Shown here piece after piece: positions 10,580 to 20,709 of a stretch of 64,000 nt of DNA (position 1 is its first letter; the number at the start of each line of letters is the position of its first letter). The translations under genes and the position numbers were made by a program. Under the pieces are notes generated by a model, which was given only the letters and a program-made list of their open reading frames with translations, was not told the origin of the DNA and ran no database searches. This DNA is from Rhodosporidiobolus odoratus (lineage: Eukaryota > Basidiomycota > Microbotryomycetes > Sporidiobolales > Sporidiobolaceae). The stretch covers positions 558,001-622,000 of the forward strand of contig JAOANU010000004.1 of the NCBI GenBank assembly GCA_034387635.1. The letters are read 5' to 3'.

Positions 10580-10895
10580 AACGCGGACGCTGCAATGTCA
10601 GAAGAAAAGGGATCATCCCAGGGCGACGACGCGACAGCACTGCCGCGAGTCGCCTTGGGAACAGCTGCTGAGGATCGCTATTCAGACGGCGACGGGAGGG
10701 CAATGGAAAGGGAGGAGACAGGCTCACCGTCCCAACAAAGTTGAGCCAAACTGAGTCGCGCCGGCAGTGTCGCTTAGACGCCCTGTGCAGAGCGTTCCGT
10801 CGACTTGTTCTCCCTGCTTTACTTGATAGACTCTCGGGGAGAATAGAAGGCGGTGAGGGGTATACCAGCGGGAGCGCGGTCGGGGGAGGGAGAGT
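10580..10895 (+). repeat. Dispersed repeat, copy 1 (about 316 bp)
   Basis: This segment matches 55084-55400 almost base for base in the same orientation. Both contain GACAGCACTGCCGCGAGTCG, AGGCTCACCGTCCCAACAAA, and a run of over 70 near-identical bases ending ...GAATAGAAGGCGGTGAGGGG. Divergence is mainly scattered substitutions. Neither copy has an obvious terminal inverted repeat, target-site duplication or poly-A tail by eye. A weaker match may resume at about 11015-11045 (CAGAA...ACGG...CAGGGAAAA), as if copy 1 carried a ~110-bp insertion. It could be a solo LTR, a non-autonomous element or a subtelomere-like repeat; the class is undetermined. Frames within it are open but differ between copies and are not considered coding. 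Confidence 0.85.
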
Positions 10896-11504
10896 ACGAT
10901 GGACGCGCTAGGTCAGCAAGTCTCGCGCGTGGAGAATCAGCCAAGCAGAACGTACCTGTGGCGTACTAGGACAGTGTTGAGCAGTGAGATGAGTCCTCCT
11001 CCCTCCCGAGCAGAAAGTCAGAACGAGGACGGCAGGGAAAATGAGGAGCACGGTGGGTCGCACCGGTGGATGCTCTCATTGTAGGGTACCGTTCGGCTGA
11101 TGTTCTGCGGTCACGACATGGCTATTGTAAGGCAAAAGAGCAGCGATACGAGTTGATAAGAGTTTGAGAGGAGGGAGAAAGGAACGGGAAGAGGAGGAGG
11201 AAGAAGTTGGACGTGCGAGGGGAGCGAAGGAACGGAGAGAATGGTTGATAGAACCCGAGAGTGCGTACGTACGCGCGGTGCATTCTCTTTGATACGATGT
11301 GGGGGACTAGGGCGCCATCACCGCCAGTCTCAACTTCATTATATTCAACCCCCGTCCAAAAAAACCCCAAGTTTCCTTCTTTTCTTCCTCTCTCTCCACC
11401 AACCCCCTGCCTTACCGGTGCTACCAGTGGGTTCCGATCTCTCATATGAGCACTCTTAACTATCTAACCCATCTGACCTTGCCCTCACCTCCTCTCATCC
11501 CACC
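10896..11504. other. Intergenic between repeat copy 1 and an unidentified gene
   Basis: No recognisable gene is seen. A short plus-strand frame at 10899-11084 has no family resemblance. The part after ~11340 is pyrimidine-rich on the plus strand and may hold the 5' leader, or an unplaced first exon, of the next gene. Confidence 0.35.
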
Positions 11505-13501
11505 ATGTCCCACTGTGCCTCCAGTACCGCTTCGACGTGGTCGGCACCCTTCTGACCTACTGCTCTCAGTATGCCTACCCTTTACCGCAGGCCGGTTCCT
11601 GTACGTGGCTGCCATTTCTACTACCAGACCTCGATGCGTGCTGACCTTCTCAATCTGGACTAAACAGATACAATTTTGCTCGCAGTACGTCCAGCTCAGC
11701 AGTGCAAACGTCCTGGAGATCCTCGACACCCAGGCTCGACTGGAGTGCGTCGCCTTGTTCGCCCGAAGCGTGGCCGTCGGGTCTACCCACTGTCAAAGAC
11801 ACGACCAACCTCGAACACCTCCTCAGGAACGCTGTTGAGCAGCCGCACACGCTAGACCTTAGCCAGCACTCGTACTCCAGCGTCAGTGCCGTCGCTTCCG
11901 ATATCCTCGACGAGCTAGAGCGTGCCCACTCTTCCGCTCTTCGGCAACTTCCGCCCTCTCCTGCTGCTACTGCCCGGAGCCCACCTTTACCCACCTCGTC
12001 GGCCTCGGCATCTCCTGCCATCCTGAGCTTCCATTACCTCCTCGCCTCGACCACTCCGAAATCTACTGCCCTCGACCGTACCGACCGCGACCCGAAGCTT
12101 GCTTCAACCTGGAGGAACTCGTCGCCCTCCTCTCCACCGCTTACGAGAACGGCGCGGGGAACGAGCCTTTCAATGCTGTCGAAGGCGAGTGTGACTCGGA
12201 GGTGCTTCGGATCTCCCGCTCCCTCTGCCGCCATAGTCGTCCAGGGAGTCCACTTCGAGATGGTGTATAACGTCGCTGGCGCGCCTTCGTACCCTCCTAC
12301 CGGCCTCGACATAGACTACTCCGACGCCTCCAGGACGGGTGACGCTGCCTCTCCGACATTCCCCTCGACCCCGACCTTCTTCCGCCCGTCCGCCTCCTTA
12401 CGCTGCAGATGACGAGGGCGTCTCTTTCCTCAGCGACTTCCTGACGGCCTTCGTCGATGACTCGGAGGTCGTCAAGGATGCTTCAAGCGACCATGTGACA
12501 TTCGATGAGATTATGTCGGACTTTACGCACGAGGAAGAACAGGCGGAGGAGGAGATGGTTTGCCCTACCTTCACCCGGTTTGCCGCCGTCAAAGCTCTTT
12601 CGAGCTGCTTCTCGCCCGGATCAGGCTTTTCCGACACTCTAAGCACCAATGCGCAACTCGACTTCGCAAATAACAGTCTTGAGAGGCAAGCCAACAACTC
12701 GACCTCGTCCTCCTTCGACGTGGCCCAGCAGCCGACTGGCGGGCAGACCCTCTCCCCCTTCCTCGACGCCCTGTCCCGGTACCACATCCATCGCTCGTCC
12801 GACGACCGTGCGACGAGCGCTCGGATCGAGCGCGTCTGGCAAGCTTGTCACTCGGTCTTTCCCGCGACTCTCGCTTGCGGTATCAGCAAGTTCCGAGTCC
12901 CTCGGACGCCTCGACGGCAGGCGTCTCAGCCCTATCATCGCCGGAGGTACGGAAGGTGCGTGCTCGAGGGAACAAGCCCGGACGCCGCACAACTACGTCC
13001 CGCAGCTTTCCCTCTTTCCGACTTTCCAGCTGATTCTCCAATTCTCCTCGATCTCGAGTATCTCACCGTCACGGCCCTCCCCCTGGGAATCATCCGTCGC
13101 GTGCCCCTCTCGACACCTATATCCGCCCTACGTTCTTGTCGCAAGCCGACCCTCGTCCATGCAGTCTTTCTCCCTCAATCTCATCCAACCCGGTGTCGAC
13201 CCTCATACCGGCTCACCACCGAACACACCCTCAGTCTCGCTCACGAGGAGCGGCCCTTTTGAACATTCGGGCTGCATCGCTCCTAGCCCAGCATCGTCGC
13301 CGCCTCTCGGCTGTCGTTTGCCCGTCGTCCTCGCCTCGTCTCATGCCGTTTCTGCTGCCCGCTCAACCTTCTCCGCGTCTTCGTTCTTACGATCTGCCTG
13401 GTACTCCGACCTCGTTCGTCTCGGTTCTATTGCAACGCGCTATCCACCTCTTCCCTTCTCCCTCGCCCTCAGTCACTGCACTTCTCTCAGCACGATCGTA
13501 G
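11505..13501 (+). CDS. Unrecognised multi-exon protein, Cys-containing central part
   Basis: No family is recognised and the model is tentative. Coding character moves between frames in a way that short introns can mostly explain. Segments that look coding include YRFDVVGTLLTYCSQYA (~11524), QYVQLSSANVLEILDTQARL (~11680), NAVEQPHTLDLSQHS (~11830), and a Cys-bearing stretch with FTHLVGLGISCHPELPLP and ACFNLEELVALLSTAYENG (11975-12250). An in-phase intron from ~12261 to the acceptor just before GATGACGAGG (~12409) leads into EGVSFLSDFLTAFVDDSEVV and an acidic segment to ~12570, then LDALSRYHIHR. The C-terminal third has competing frames to a TAG at 13501, and an exon after 13570 is possible. 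Coordinates are approximate at both ends. It might be a fast-evolving Sporidiobolales-specific gene or a decaying one. Confidence 0.4.
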
Positions 13502-13809
13502 CCTAGTTCGCCTTTCATCTCTATGGCATCTTGGTATTCAGGAGCTAACGTAATTCTAACTTGCTTTAGCGACGCGGTTCTTCCTTCGTCTTCCTGCATG
13601 CTCGAAAGCAAGCCGAACTCGCCTCTCGGGAGCTTGCAAGTCGTTCTGCCTCGATAAGCTGCGTCCGCTCATGCTCGATAAGACGCACAGGAAAAGTTGG
13701 TTTGCAAGACGAGAACAACAGGGATCAGGAGAAAAGGCGGAAGCAGCACAAGACGAAAAAACGAGGAAAGAACAAACAACAACAAGCCCCTCTCAAGCCG
13801 TGTGCATAC
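13502..13809. other. Convergent 3' region
   Basis: About 300 bases lie between the unidentified gene and the end of the IVY1-like gene. They include a purine-rich segment at about 13690-13790. A terminal exon of the upstream gene may begin near 13570 after a CTTTAG acceptor; otherwise nothing is recognised. Confidence 0.35.
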
Positions 13810-15648
13810 TCATCCTCTCCAGCCTCCCACCTCTTCCTCTCCACTATCATACCCCCCGCCTCCGTTCATAGCCGGACTTAACTGACGTCCATAAACCGGA
13901 GCCGCCCAATCCCCTGCCATCTCATCAACCGACTCAGATTCGCTCACTCTTGATAACTCCCTAGGTCGTCGGGAGCCTTTCGTCGGTGAACCGCTGGGCT
14001 TTACGGTGGATGTAGGGCTTGCATTGGTGGGAGAGGTCAGGGAGGTCGAACGTAGAGGCGACGGGCGTGGGAGGGTCGAGAATGGCGCAGACTCGGTGGT
14101 GAGAGACGGTGGGTCGAAGGTGAGGGAGGAATGGTCGAGTGCTGGGGAGTCGGTTGCGGGTATAGGAGGTGGCGAGGGCGAGGCGGAAGAAGTAACGGCA
14201 GTAGATACGGGGACGACGTCGCGAGAAGCTGACAGGGAGGTAGACTGCGCGCGGGAATGGCATGGGCTAGAAATAGGGCTAGAGTGGCTTGTGGGAGCGT
14301 CTTGCGTAGGTGCGCCTCGCCTGACTCCGTCTTCTTCTCGTTGTGCCGACGCATCCTCCTCCTCGTCACTGATGTCGTTCAAGCCCAGCACATCCGAGAC
14401 CGAGAGAGGTGCCTTGCTCAGCTGCCGAGGCGTGGGTTTTGGCTCTCCTTCTCCACCTTCTTTGGCTTTGCCGGCTTCCCGTTCCGACTCCTTATCCGCT
14501 GCAGCCGCTGCGGCCGCGCTCGCTTTTCTCGAAGTCGACGGTGAAGTAGTGGTCGAGGTGCCTGCCATACTCAGACTAATCGGGGGCAGTATGGTGAAGA
14601 CGTCTCGTTCTTCGTCTGTTTCTAGGCGATAGGAATCAAAGGGATCTGGGTGTTGGTCGAGCATGGATTCGATGATCGGGTCTGAAGTGGCTTTTGAGGC
14701 AAGGCGGTCGGCGAGGTCGAGGGTAGAGCGAACTAAGAGGGAGACCTGCCAGAGCGTTATGTAAGTTTCGAAGTGTGAGGTAAGGCAGCGAGACAAGACG
14801 CACCTTTCCACCGATCATGCCCCACATCTCCGTCTCGTTCTCTAACACTTCCGAGTAGTAGCTCTTCTTGCAGACTTCCACTTCGGCAACTTGTTCGGTG
14901 AGCTTGGCGAGCGCTATCCGAAATTGGTTCAAGTCTCGGTTCTGCGGGCGTGAGAAGGTCAGTCCAAACAGCAGGAGGAAAAGCAAGGTTCGGGGGGTAG
15001 CACACCTTTTTCCGTCCTTGCCGCATGTTTTCCGCTTCCGTCTCTCGAATAGCCGCTGTCTTCTGTGCTAGAAGCGCCTCGTATTCGGAGTGTCGATTTG
15101 CGATCTCGCCGACGTAGGAGTCGTAAGAAGTCATGAGGGGAACCTCGAAAGACCGGTACAGGGTGTCGCTCTGTGCAAGAGCAGCGTGAGGATACCTGTG
15201 GAACTGGAGGAAGGGAAAGGATGAAGACGCACTAGCACTTGACCCGAGTTTGCAACCATGTAATGTAACCCCGATGCGGCCAATAGCTGTTCGCCACTGT
15301 CCCCTGCGCCCTTCACCCGCGCACACTCCCCTAGTGCTCCTGCCATGGCGGTTGCGGCTTGCGAGAGGGCGATGAGGGCATTGCGATAGCTCTTTGACGA
15401 GGAGAGGAGTTGTTCGTAGGCGGAAACGGATTCTCGAAGCTGTCGAAGTAGAGGGTCAGCGCGCGACAGGCTAGCTGAGAGGAATGCCTGCTTACATCAG
15501 CTCGTGTAACAATGATCTTTGGGCCATCCTCGCCTAGATCTAACTGAGAAGCGGAGGTGGTTGCGGAGAGGGTGGGAGAGGGAGGTTCCTTATAGGCGGT
15601 AGGAGGGGCACGGTAAGAGGTGCGAATTGATCGTAGAGATGGTGCCAT
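13810..15648 (-). CDS. IVY1: Ivy1-like BAR-type phospholipid-binding protein
   Basis: In yeast Ivy1 is a BAR-like protein on vacuole and endosome membranes that binds phospholipids, Ypt7 and Vps33. From ATG 15648 (MAPSLRSIRTSYRAPPTAY) the helical region is spread over exons: KIIVTRADV, YEQLLSSSKSYRNALIALSQ, ASGLHYMVANSGQVL, DTLYRSFEVPLMTSYDSYV, NQFRIALAKLTEQVAEVEVC, YYSEVLENETEMWGMI, and SLLVRSTLDLADRLASKATS. This layout (SYRNAL, a GALGECAR Cys segment, GLHY, LYRSFE) fits fungal Ivy1-like proteins as I recall them. The C-terminal ~300 residues are disordered, rich in Ser/Pro/Thr/Ala with an Ala run, an acidic DISDEEED patch and a Gly/Glu tail. An upstream minus-strand frame to 15919 could be an extra N-terminal exon but overlaps the promoter of the divergent BTB gene. 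The BAR-like fold is confident; the Ivy1 name is somewhat less so. Confidence 0.72.
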
Positions 15649-15949
15649 AACCTGAGTACGCTGATCTGAGCGAGTCGAGGTGTGTTGAGGGAGATTGATG
15701 AGAGGTGGAGCTGCGCGAGGGGAGAAGGCTTACTGTAGAGGATGGAGGGGATCGAGCGGGCAAGGGTCGGCTGCTTGCCGAGTTTTCTTGAGCAGTCTGC
15801 ACTTCTCGAACACGGTCTGGACAGGCTAGCTGTGTGCAGGGGATCAAGGTGACCTCGTCCTCCTCGGTTCCGTCAATCCGAGCAAGGTTTGGTTCCTTCA
15901 CCGCCCTCACTTGACGCACTGGCGCAGAGCCCGAGACGGATCCCGAGCT
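15649..15949. promoter_or_regulatory. Divergent promoter of the IVY1-like and BTB genes
   Basis: These are 301 bases between opposed start codons. A minus-strand frame here is open (to 15919) but is more likely 5' UTR. No specific site is claimed. Confidence 0.35.
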
Positions 15950-17030
15950 ATGGCTGCGCAGCTAGACAGGGACAACTCAGGTGAGTCTCTTCTACTTTCC
16001 CCGTGTCCTTTTTCACTCAACCTTCCCGGCTCTCTCGCTTCCAGCTGACCCTCACAAGTCCGTAGACTCAGCCTCTCATGCCGCCGAGATCTTTACAGTA
16101 GTCTGCCGCTCCACCGCTTTCACCCTCACACGAGAACAAATCGAAACCGATGCGCCAAACTATTTCACCACCGCTTTTCTCGGCGATGGAGGGTTCGCCG
16201 AAGCTTCGTCTCGCATCATCCGCACCGACCGCAACCCTCAGCTGTTTGCTTTAATCTTTGAACACCTCAGCGGATATGAGATCTTGCCGCTCCACCCCGG
16301 GGCGTGTCCAGCCACGATGAGCCTTGAAGCGGCAAGTGAGAGTCTGCTTCGGGACGCCGAGTACTTCCAGCTCTCCGACCTCGTCTCCCGGCTCAAGCCC
16401 AAGCCGGTGCCTCTTCCGGCACCACAACCCCGACTCGTGCCACCGTACCAGCGAGAATCGCTCGAAGCCATCTTTGACGGCGCCAATTCGGTTGTTTCGC
16501 TGGAGGAACTGCCGAGCGTCCTGATCAAAACTGTCACCGACGGGTACCGGGCCGAGGTTCGACCTACGCAGATGAAGCTGCCGTTCTTGATCCGGCTCGA
16601 GGGAGTCGGCCTAGCGTGAGTCTTTGAGCCTACTTTCGGACCCTTTGCCTTGCTGACCTTTTCTCTGTGCACCAGGTTGCGCGGCGACCATATGCTTCAG
16701 CTCGTTGAGGCTATAAGCCTAGACATCCAGCGCAAGGTCGGCCAGGGTCTGAGGTCCGGATGCAGATTTGGCATAACACCGCAGATCAACGTCGACCGGG
16801 AGTTCACCGGCCTGGTCGTCGACGGCACCCTCACAACCGTTGCAGGCGCGAAAGACACTTACGGGCACACGACCTTCATGGCGGACACGCTCTACCTCAG
16901 CGCGGAGCTGCACTTTTCGTCCTTCGTGTCAAGCGTCGTGCTGTGGCCGCGGTATCGATATGCGGAGTGTCGCACGCCGCGTCAGCTGCTCAAGGAGGGA
17001 GCTCTTCCGCCGCACGAATCTTCCGACTGA
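15950..17030 (+). CDS. BTB/POZ-domain protein
   Basis: Three exons, 15950-15980, 16045-16615 and 16676-17030, join in phase to give 318 residues beginning MAAQLDRDNSADPHKSV. A BTB/T1-like fold starts near residue 25: VVCRSTAFTLTREQIETDAP, NYFTTAFLG, then RTDRNPQLFALIFEHLSGYE. The pattern (a residue segment whose side is exposed, a threshold of the form NP-x-LF-x-xI-x-x-x-LSGY) is typical of the short fungal BTB proteins. The C-terminal half, with VDREFTGLVVDGTLTTVAG, has no recognised domain. Such proteins often serve as oligomerisation or Cul3 adaptor modules, but no partner can be named here. No Kelch, MATH or zinc-finger motif follows. Both introns have canonical GTGAGT donors. Confidence 0.75.
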
Positions 17031-17563
17031 TCGAATCTCGACTATCTCCCGTCTCATGTTCTCTTCTCCCGTGGCATATTCTGTCCATTCGCATCCAGGT
17101 TGCCTTCTTCGCGTACCTGCATCCCTCGTACTGCATCTGTACTGTTGTCTCTTGAGGCGCGACTGGGCAAAGTTAGCGCTGCCAAAGCGCTGCTGTGCGA
17201 AATCTCGAACGTGGTGGTGGGAAAAAAAAAGAAGAAAAAAAAAGGCAAGCATACAGGACGAAACCAAGCCTAGCGGAGCGCTGAGTAAGTACTCAGTGAC
17301 TTGTTTTGTGTGCAAGGCTGTTTGGCAGGAAAGCAGAGGAAAAGGGACGACATCTTGTGCTGCGGCGATGGGCGTCCCGCATGCGCCGCCAGTTTCCTTT
17401 GAACAGCTCTCTCTCGTCAACTTTGCGATTGAACCCATTCAAGAGTGCTGTAGGACGCGCAGGATCGCACTCACACTTCTCTGAACTCTCCCACTCGACT
17501 GCCCGGTGCATCTTCGCCCTTCTCTCACACCTCCTCCCGCATCCCATCCTCAATTCATCAACC
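17031..17563. other. Intergenic with A-rich tract, upstream of the OPY2-like gene
   Basis: The region contains an A/G tract at 17220-17243 (nine As, GAAG, nine As). Frames reading into the OPY2 gene lack an ATG before 17564, so they are treated as leader. No RNA gene is seen. Confidence 0.4.
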
Positions 17564-20286
17564 ATGAGCAACTGCCTCACTTGCTCAGACCCCATCGCAC
17601 CCTGCGCCTGCTCGCCCGGACAGTCATGCATACAGTCCGCCCGCTCCTGCAACGCCTGCGCCAAAAACATTTGCATCGACGATACCTCTTCCTCAAAGTC
17701 CGGCGGAGGAGGTTCAAACACGGGGGCTACCGCGGGAGGAGCGGTCGGAGGCGTACTCGGCGTAGCGGCAATTCTCGCTGCCGTCTATTTCCTCTGGTGG
17801 AAACCCAAGGGACTCGCCGCGAGTCAGAGGCGGTACTCGAAGCACATGAGCCATCGGCAGAGTAGGCTGAACGAGAAGCGCAAGACGCAGCTCAACGCCG
17901 CGGCGGGAGGAGCACAGGGTGACAATCGGGTGTCGAAGCGGTCGTCTGTGCATCTGCACGTGGGTGATGCTAGCCCGGAAGGAGGCGCCACGAGGAGGAA
18001 TACCAGTCCGGTGGCGGCTAGGACGGATCCTGCGACAGGCGCTCTTACGTCCAGAACCTCCGAGGTGCGCTCTCTTGCCCTGTTCGCATGATGGGCTCGA
18101 CTGACTCCCACCTCACAGGAGGACAACCCTTTCGGCGACCAGAACCGCTCGTCCATCGGCGATTTCAGCGATGCCGTCTCTTTACACACTTCCGAATTCT
18201 CCTTCCGCTCCTCCCAGTCTACCAACGTCATCCCGATCGCCTACATCCCGCCGCACTCCTCCTCGCTGTCGATCGCCGACGGGCAAAGAGGCGCCTTTGG
18301 CGAAACAGGCGGTTCTTCCCCGCCTCCCCCTCGATCTGCCGGCATTCGCGCTTCCATCCCGACGAGCATGGCCAGCCGCGATTCCCTCGCTCTCGCGGGC
18401 GCCGAGATCATCGAGCTCAACCCACTTCCTCCCGTCCTCACTCCCGACACTCCCGCTGTCCCTCATGGCGCTACCGCCAATGGCGCCCCTATTCGTCCTC
18501 CTCGCTCTCCCGGACTCGATCTCCAGCTACCAAAGACCTCTCCCGCCGTCAGCTCTCCCCTCGCTTCCCCGAACTCGCAACGCAACAGTACCTCCCGCCC
18601 TACCTCCGGTTTCCCCTTCTCCGCCTCCGCTTCTGCCCCCGGTTCTCCCGCTTTCCTCACTCCTCCGAATTCTGCGGGTGGACGTGGCATGTCCGTTCTT
18701 GCGGAACGCGAAGGTCGTGCGGCGCAGTCTCACCTTTCCACTATCACGTCTCGCTCCGCCACGTCCACCATGTCGTATATCCTCGACCCGCCCCAAATCA
18801 TCACGCCCGTCGGTGCGAACGGTATTCGCCGTGTCGAGTTCATGAAGGGTCAGGCTGCCGTGGTCAAGGTTGGCACCAACAGCCCGAACTCGGCGACTGG
18901 GACCGAAACCCTCACGTCGCCTACCTCGCCTACCTCGCCCACTAGCAGTCACAATCCTTTCGACGACGTGGCGGAAGCCAAGCGACGATCTCACCTAGAG
19001 TCGGAGGACGTCGGCAGAAGTGCCGAATCACGTCCTACTTCGACCGCGACCGATACCTCCCGCTGGACTGCCTCTTCCCTCGCTTCCGACGGCTCGGAAG
19101 CAGTCCAGTTCCTCCAAGGGCAGACAGTCACCTTCACCAACCCGAACACCCCCCTGCCGCACTCCCGCAACTCCCATCTCCCTCATTCGATCTCTATGAG
19201 CTCGGCTTTCGACGGTCCTCTCTCTGCACGCTCTTCGGCAGCATACGACACGGGCACGCAGATTAGGGCCTTGACCGGCGGACCTGGCAGCGCGAGCATG
19301 TCGCGCTCGTCGACCGCTAGCGGAACTACGGATGGCAGCCACCTTTCTCTCCTGGAAGGTATTCCCTTCATGGCACCGCCTATGCCGGGCGGAGGAGGAC
19401 ATTCGACATCCTCTGTTTCTCTCGGCATTCCTGTCAACGTCACCGCCAACCTCGATAACAGCCCCAACTCGATTAGCGTTTCCGCCTTCCCCGCTCCTCC
19501 TCCTCGTAGCCCTTCTCCTGGTGAAGCACTTATTCCATCTCACCCGCCAGATCCGTCAGCTCCGCCTGCTCCCTCCGCACCGTCCTTCGACGACTCTCAC
19601 TCGGTATTAGGACAAAAAGACGAAGACCCCCTCCCCGCCCCATTCCTCCCTTTCGCCGGCCAACGTCCAACCTCCACATCCTCCGCCACCGGTGGTCCCT
19701 CCGGCTCAAGCGGAAAAGACCGCGTCCAATCCCAAGCCATCTCGGTCCGTTCCGGCTTTGGGTCCGGTCTCTCCCAAATCCCTTTCCAGCTCGGGTTCCC
19801 CAGCGGATTCGGGGAAGACGGCGATGGAGCTTCTGATCGAGGGAGTATGATTAGTACTGGGACGAGGGATTCGAGGTTCCCGCCGTCTACTATTGAGGAG
19901 GTTGCGGAGGATAGTAGGAGGGATAGTTATGCGAGTGAAGTAGGGGGGGCGAGGGTTGTTGAGGCGGTCAGAGCACCGACGGGGAGTAGTCCGTTGGGGC
20001 AGGGTGCAGTCATGGTTCCTTCCGGTGCGTAACTTTTCTCTAACCTGTCTGCAAGAATGGCTCGTTGACCTTCTCAACTGACTTTCCCTTCATCCCTTTT
20101 GCAGTCCCCGCCACCCCCCTTAGCGCCGCCACAACCATTACGCCTATGCGATCCGCACCTCCGGCCCCGTCCGCACCTCCCGCCGAGGAGGAGAATCCCT
20201 TTGCCGACCCTCGAGCGTCGACAGATTCGTTTGCCCTTGCTGCAGCATTGTCGGCCAACCTTGACGCAGAGGCGCTGGGCAAGTAA
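17564..20286 (+). CDS. OPY2: Opy2-type single-pass membrane anchor (HOG/MAPK signalling)
   Basis: In yeast Opy2 tethers Ste50 to the plasma membrane so Sho1-branch HOG signalling can activate Ste11. The N-terminus is a compact Cys module with eight Cys in the first 37 residues (MSNCLTCSDPIAPCAC, then CNACAKNIC), matching the Opy2 ectodomain. A Gly/Ser linker follows, then a TM helix at about residues 58-78 (GGVLGVAAILAAVYFLWW) with a basic stop-transfer. There is no cleavable signal peptide, as in Opy2, implying a type III topology. The long cytoplasmic tail is disordered Ser/Pro/Thr with a tandem TSP repeat near 18911-18950. Exons: 17564 to about 18064, about 18120-20022, and about 20105-20286. 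The gene ends NLDAEALGK. The Ste50-binding segments cannot be identified by eye. Domain assignment is fairly firm; pathway role is inferred. Confidence 0.8.
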
Positions 20287-20709
20287 CCGAGTGACCCTCA
20301 GGCATAGCCTCGTGCTCTGTACATCGGCGGGAACAACTGTGTGCAGATGGGAGGATAACTACAGACACTTTCTCCTTTTCACCTGCCCTTCGTTCAGTTT
20401 CTTTCTTCGATTCCGTCCGTTTGTGTCTCCCTTCTTGCACTTTTTCGTGTGCTCACCACCATCCTTTGGACTCTTGTGTAGCAGTTCCCATTCCCTCGTT
20501 TCCTCTCTGTTCCATTCTTTCGTAGCCACAGGATCTGGGTTTCATAGTCGGTCGCCTTATTGATACTTTGCCACGCTGGTCGTGCTTGTTTTCGTGCGAT
20601 ATGAGATGGTGATTCGGAGCAACAGGAGTTGCGCTAGCAAAGGCACTCGTAAGTCGTCGAAAGAGGCGATCTGCGCTTGCTGGCGGAACCAGACAGATGA
20701 GATGGAAGA
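20287..20709. other. Convergent 3' region after the OPY2-like gene
   Basis: The plus strand is pyrimidine-rich from about 20370 to 20540, typical of the 3' ends seen elsewhere in the window. Minus-strand frames extend into it from the next gene but no stop position is secure. Confidence 0.35.

Noticed and set aside
17220..17243. A-rich tract as the tail of a retroposed sequence
   Set aside because: No coding or SINE-like sequence ends at it and no target-site duplication is visible; it reads as a simple intergenic A/G tract.
18911..18950. Short tandem repeat (TSP-coding 9-mers) as a CRISPR or satellite signal
   Set aside because: Only a few units, in frame within the disordered tail of the OPY2-like protein; ordinary coding low complexity.
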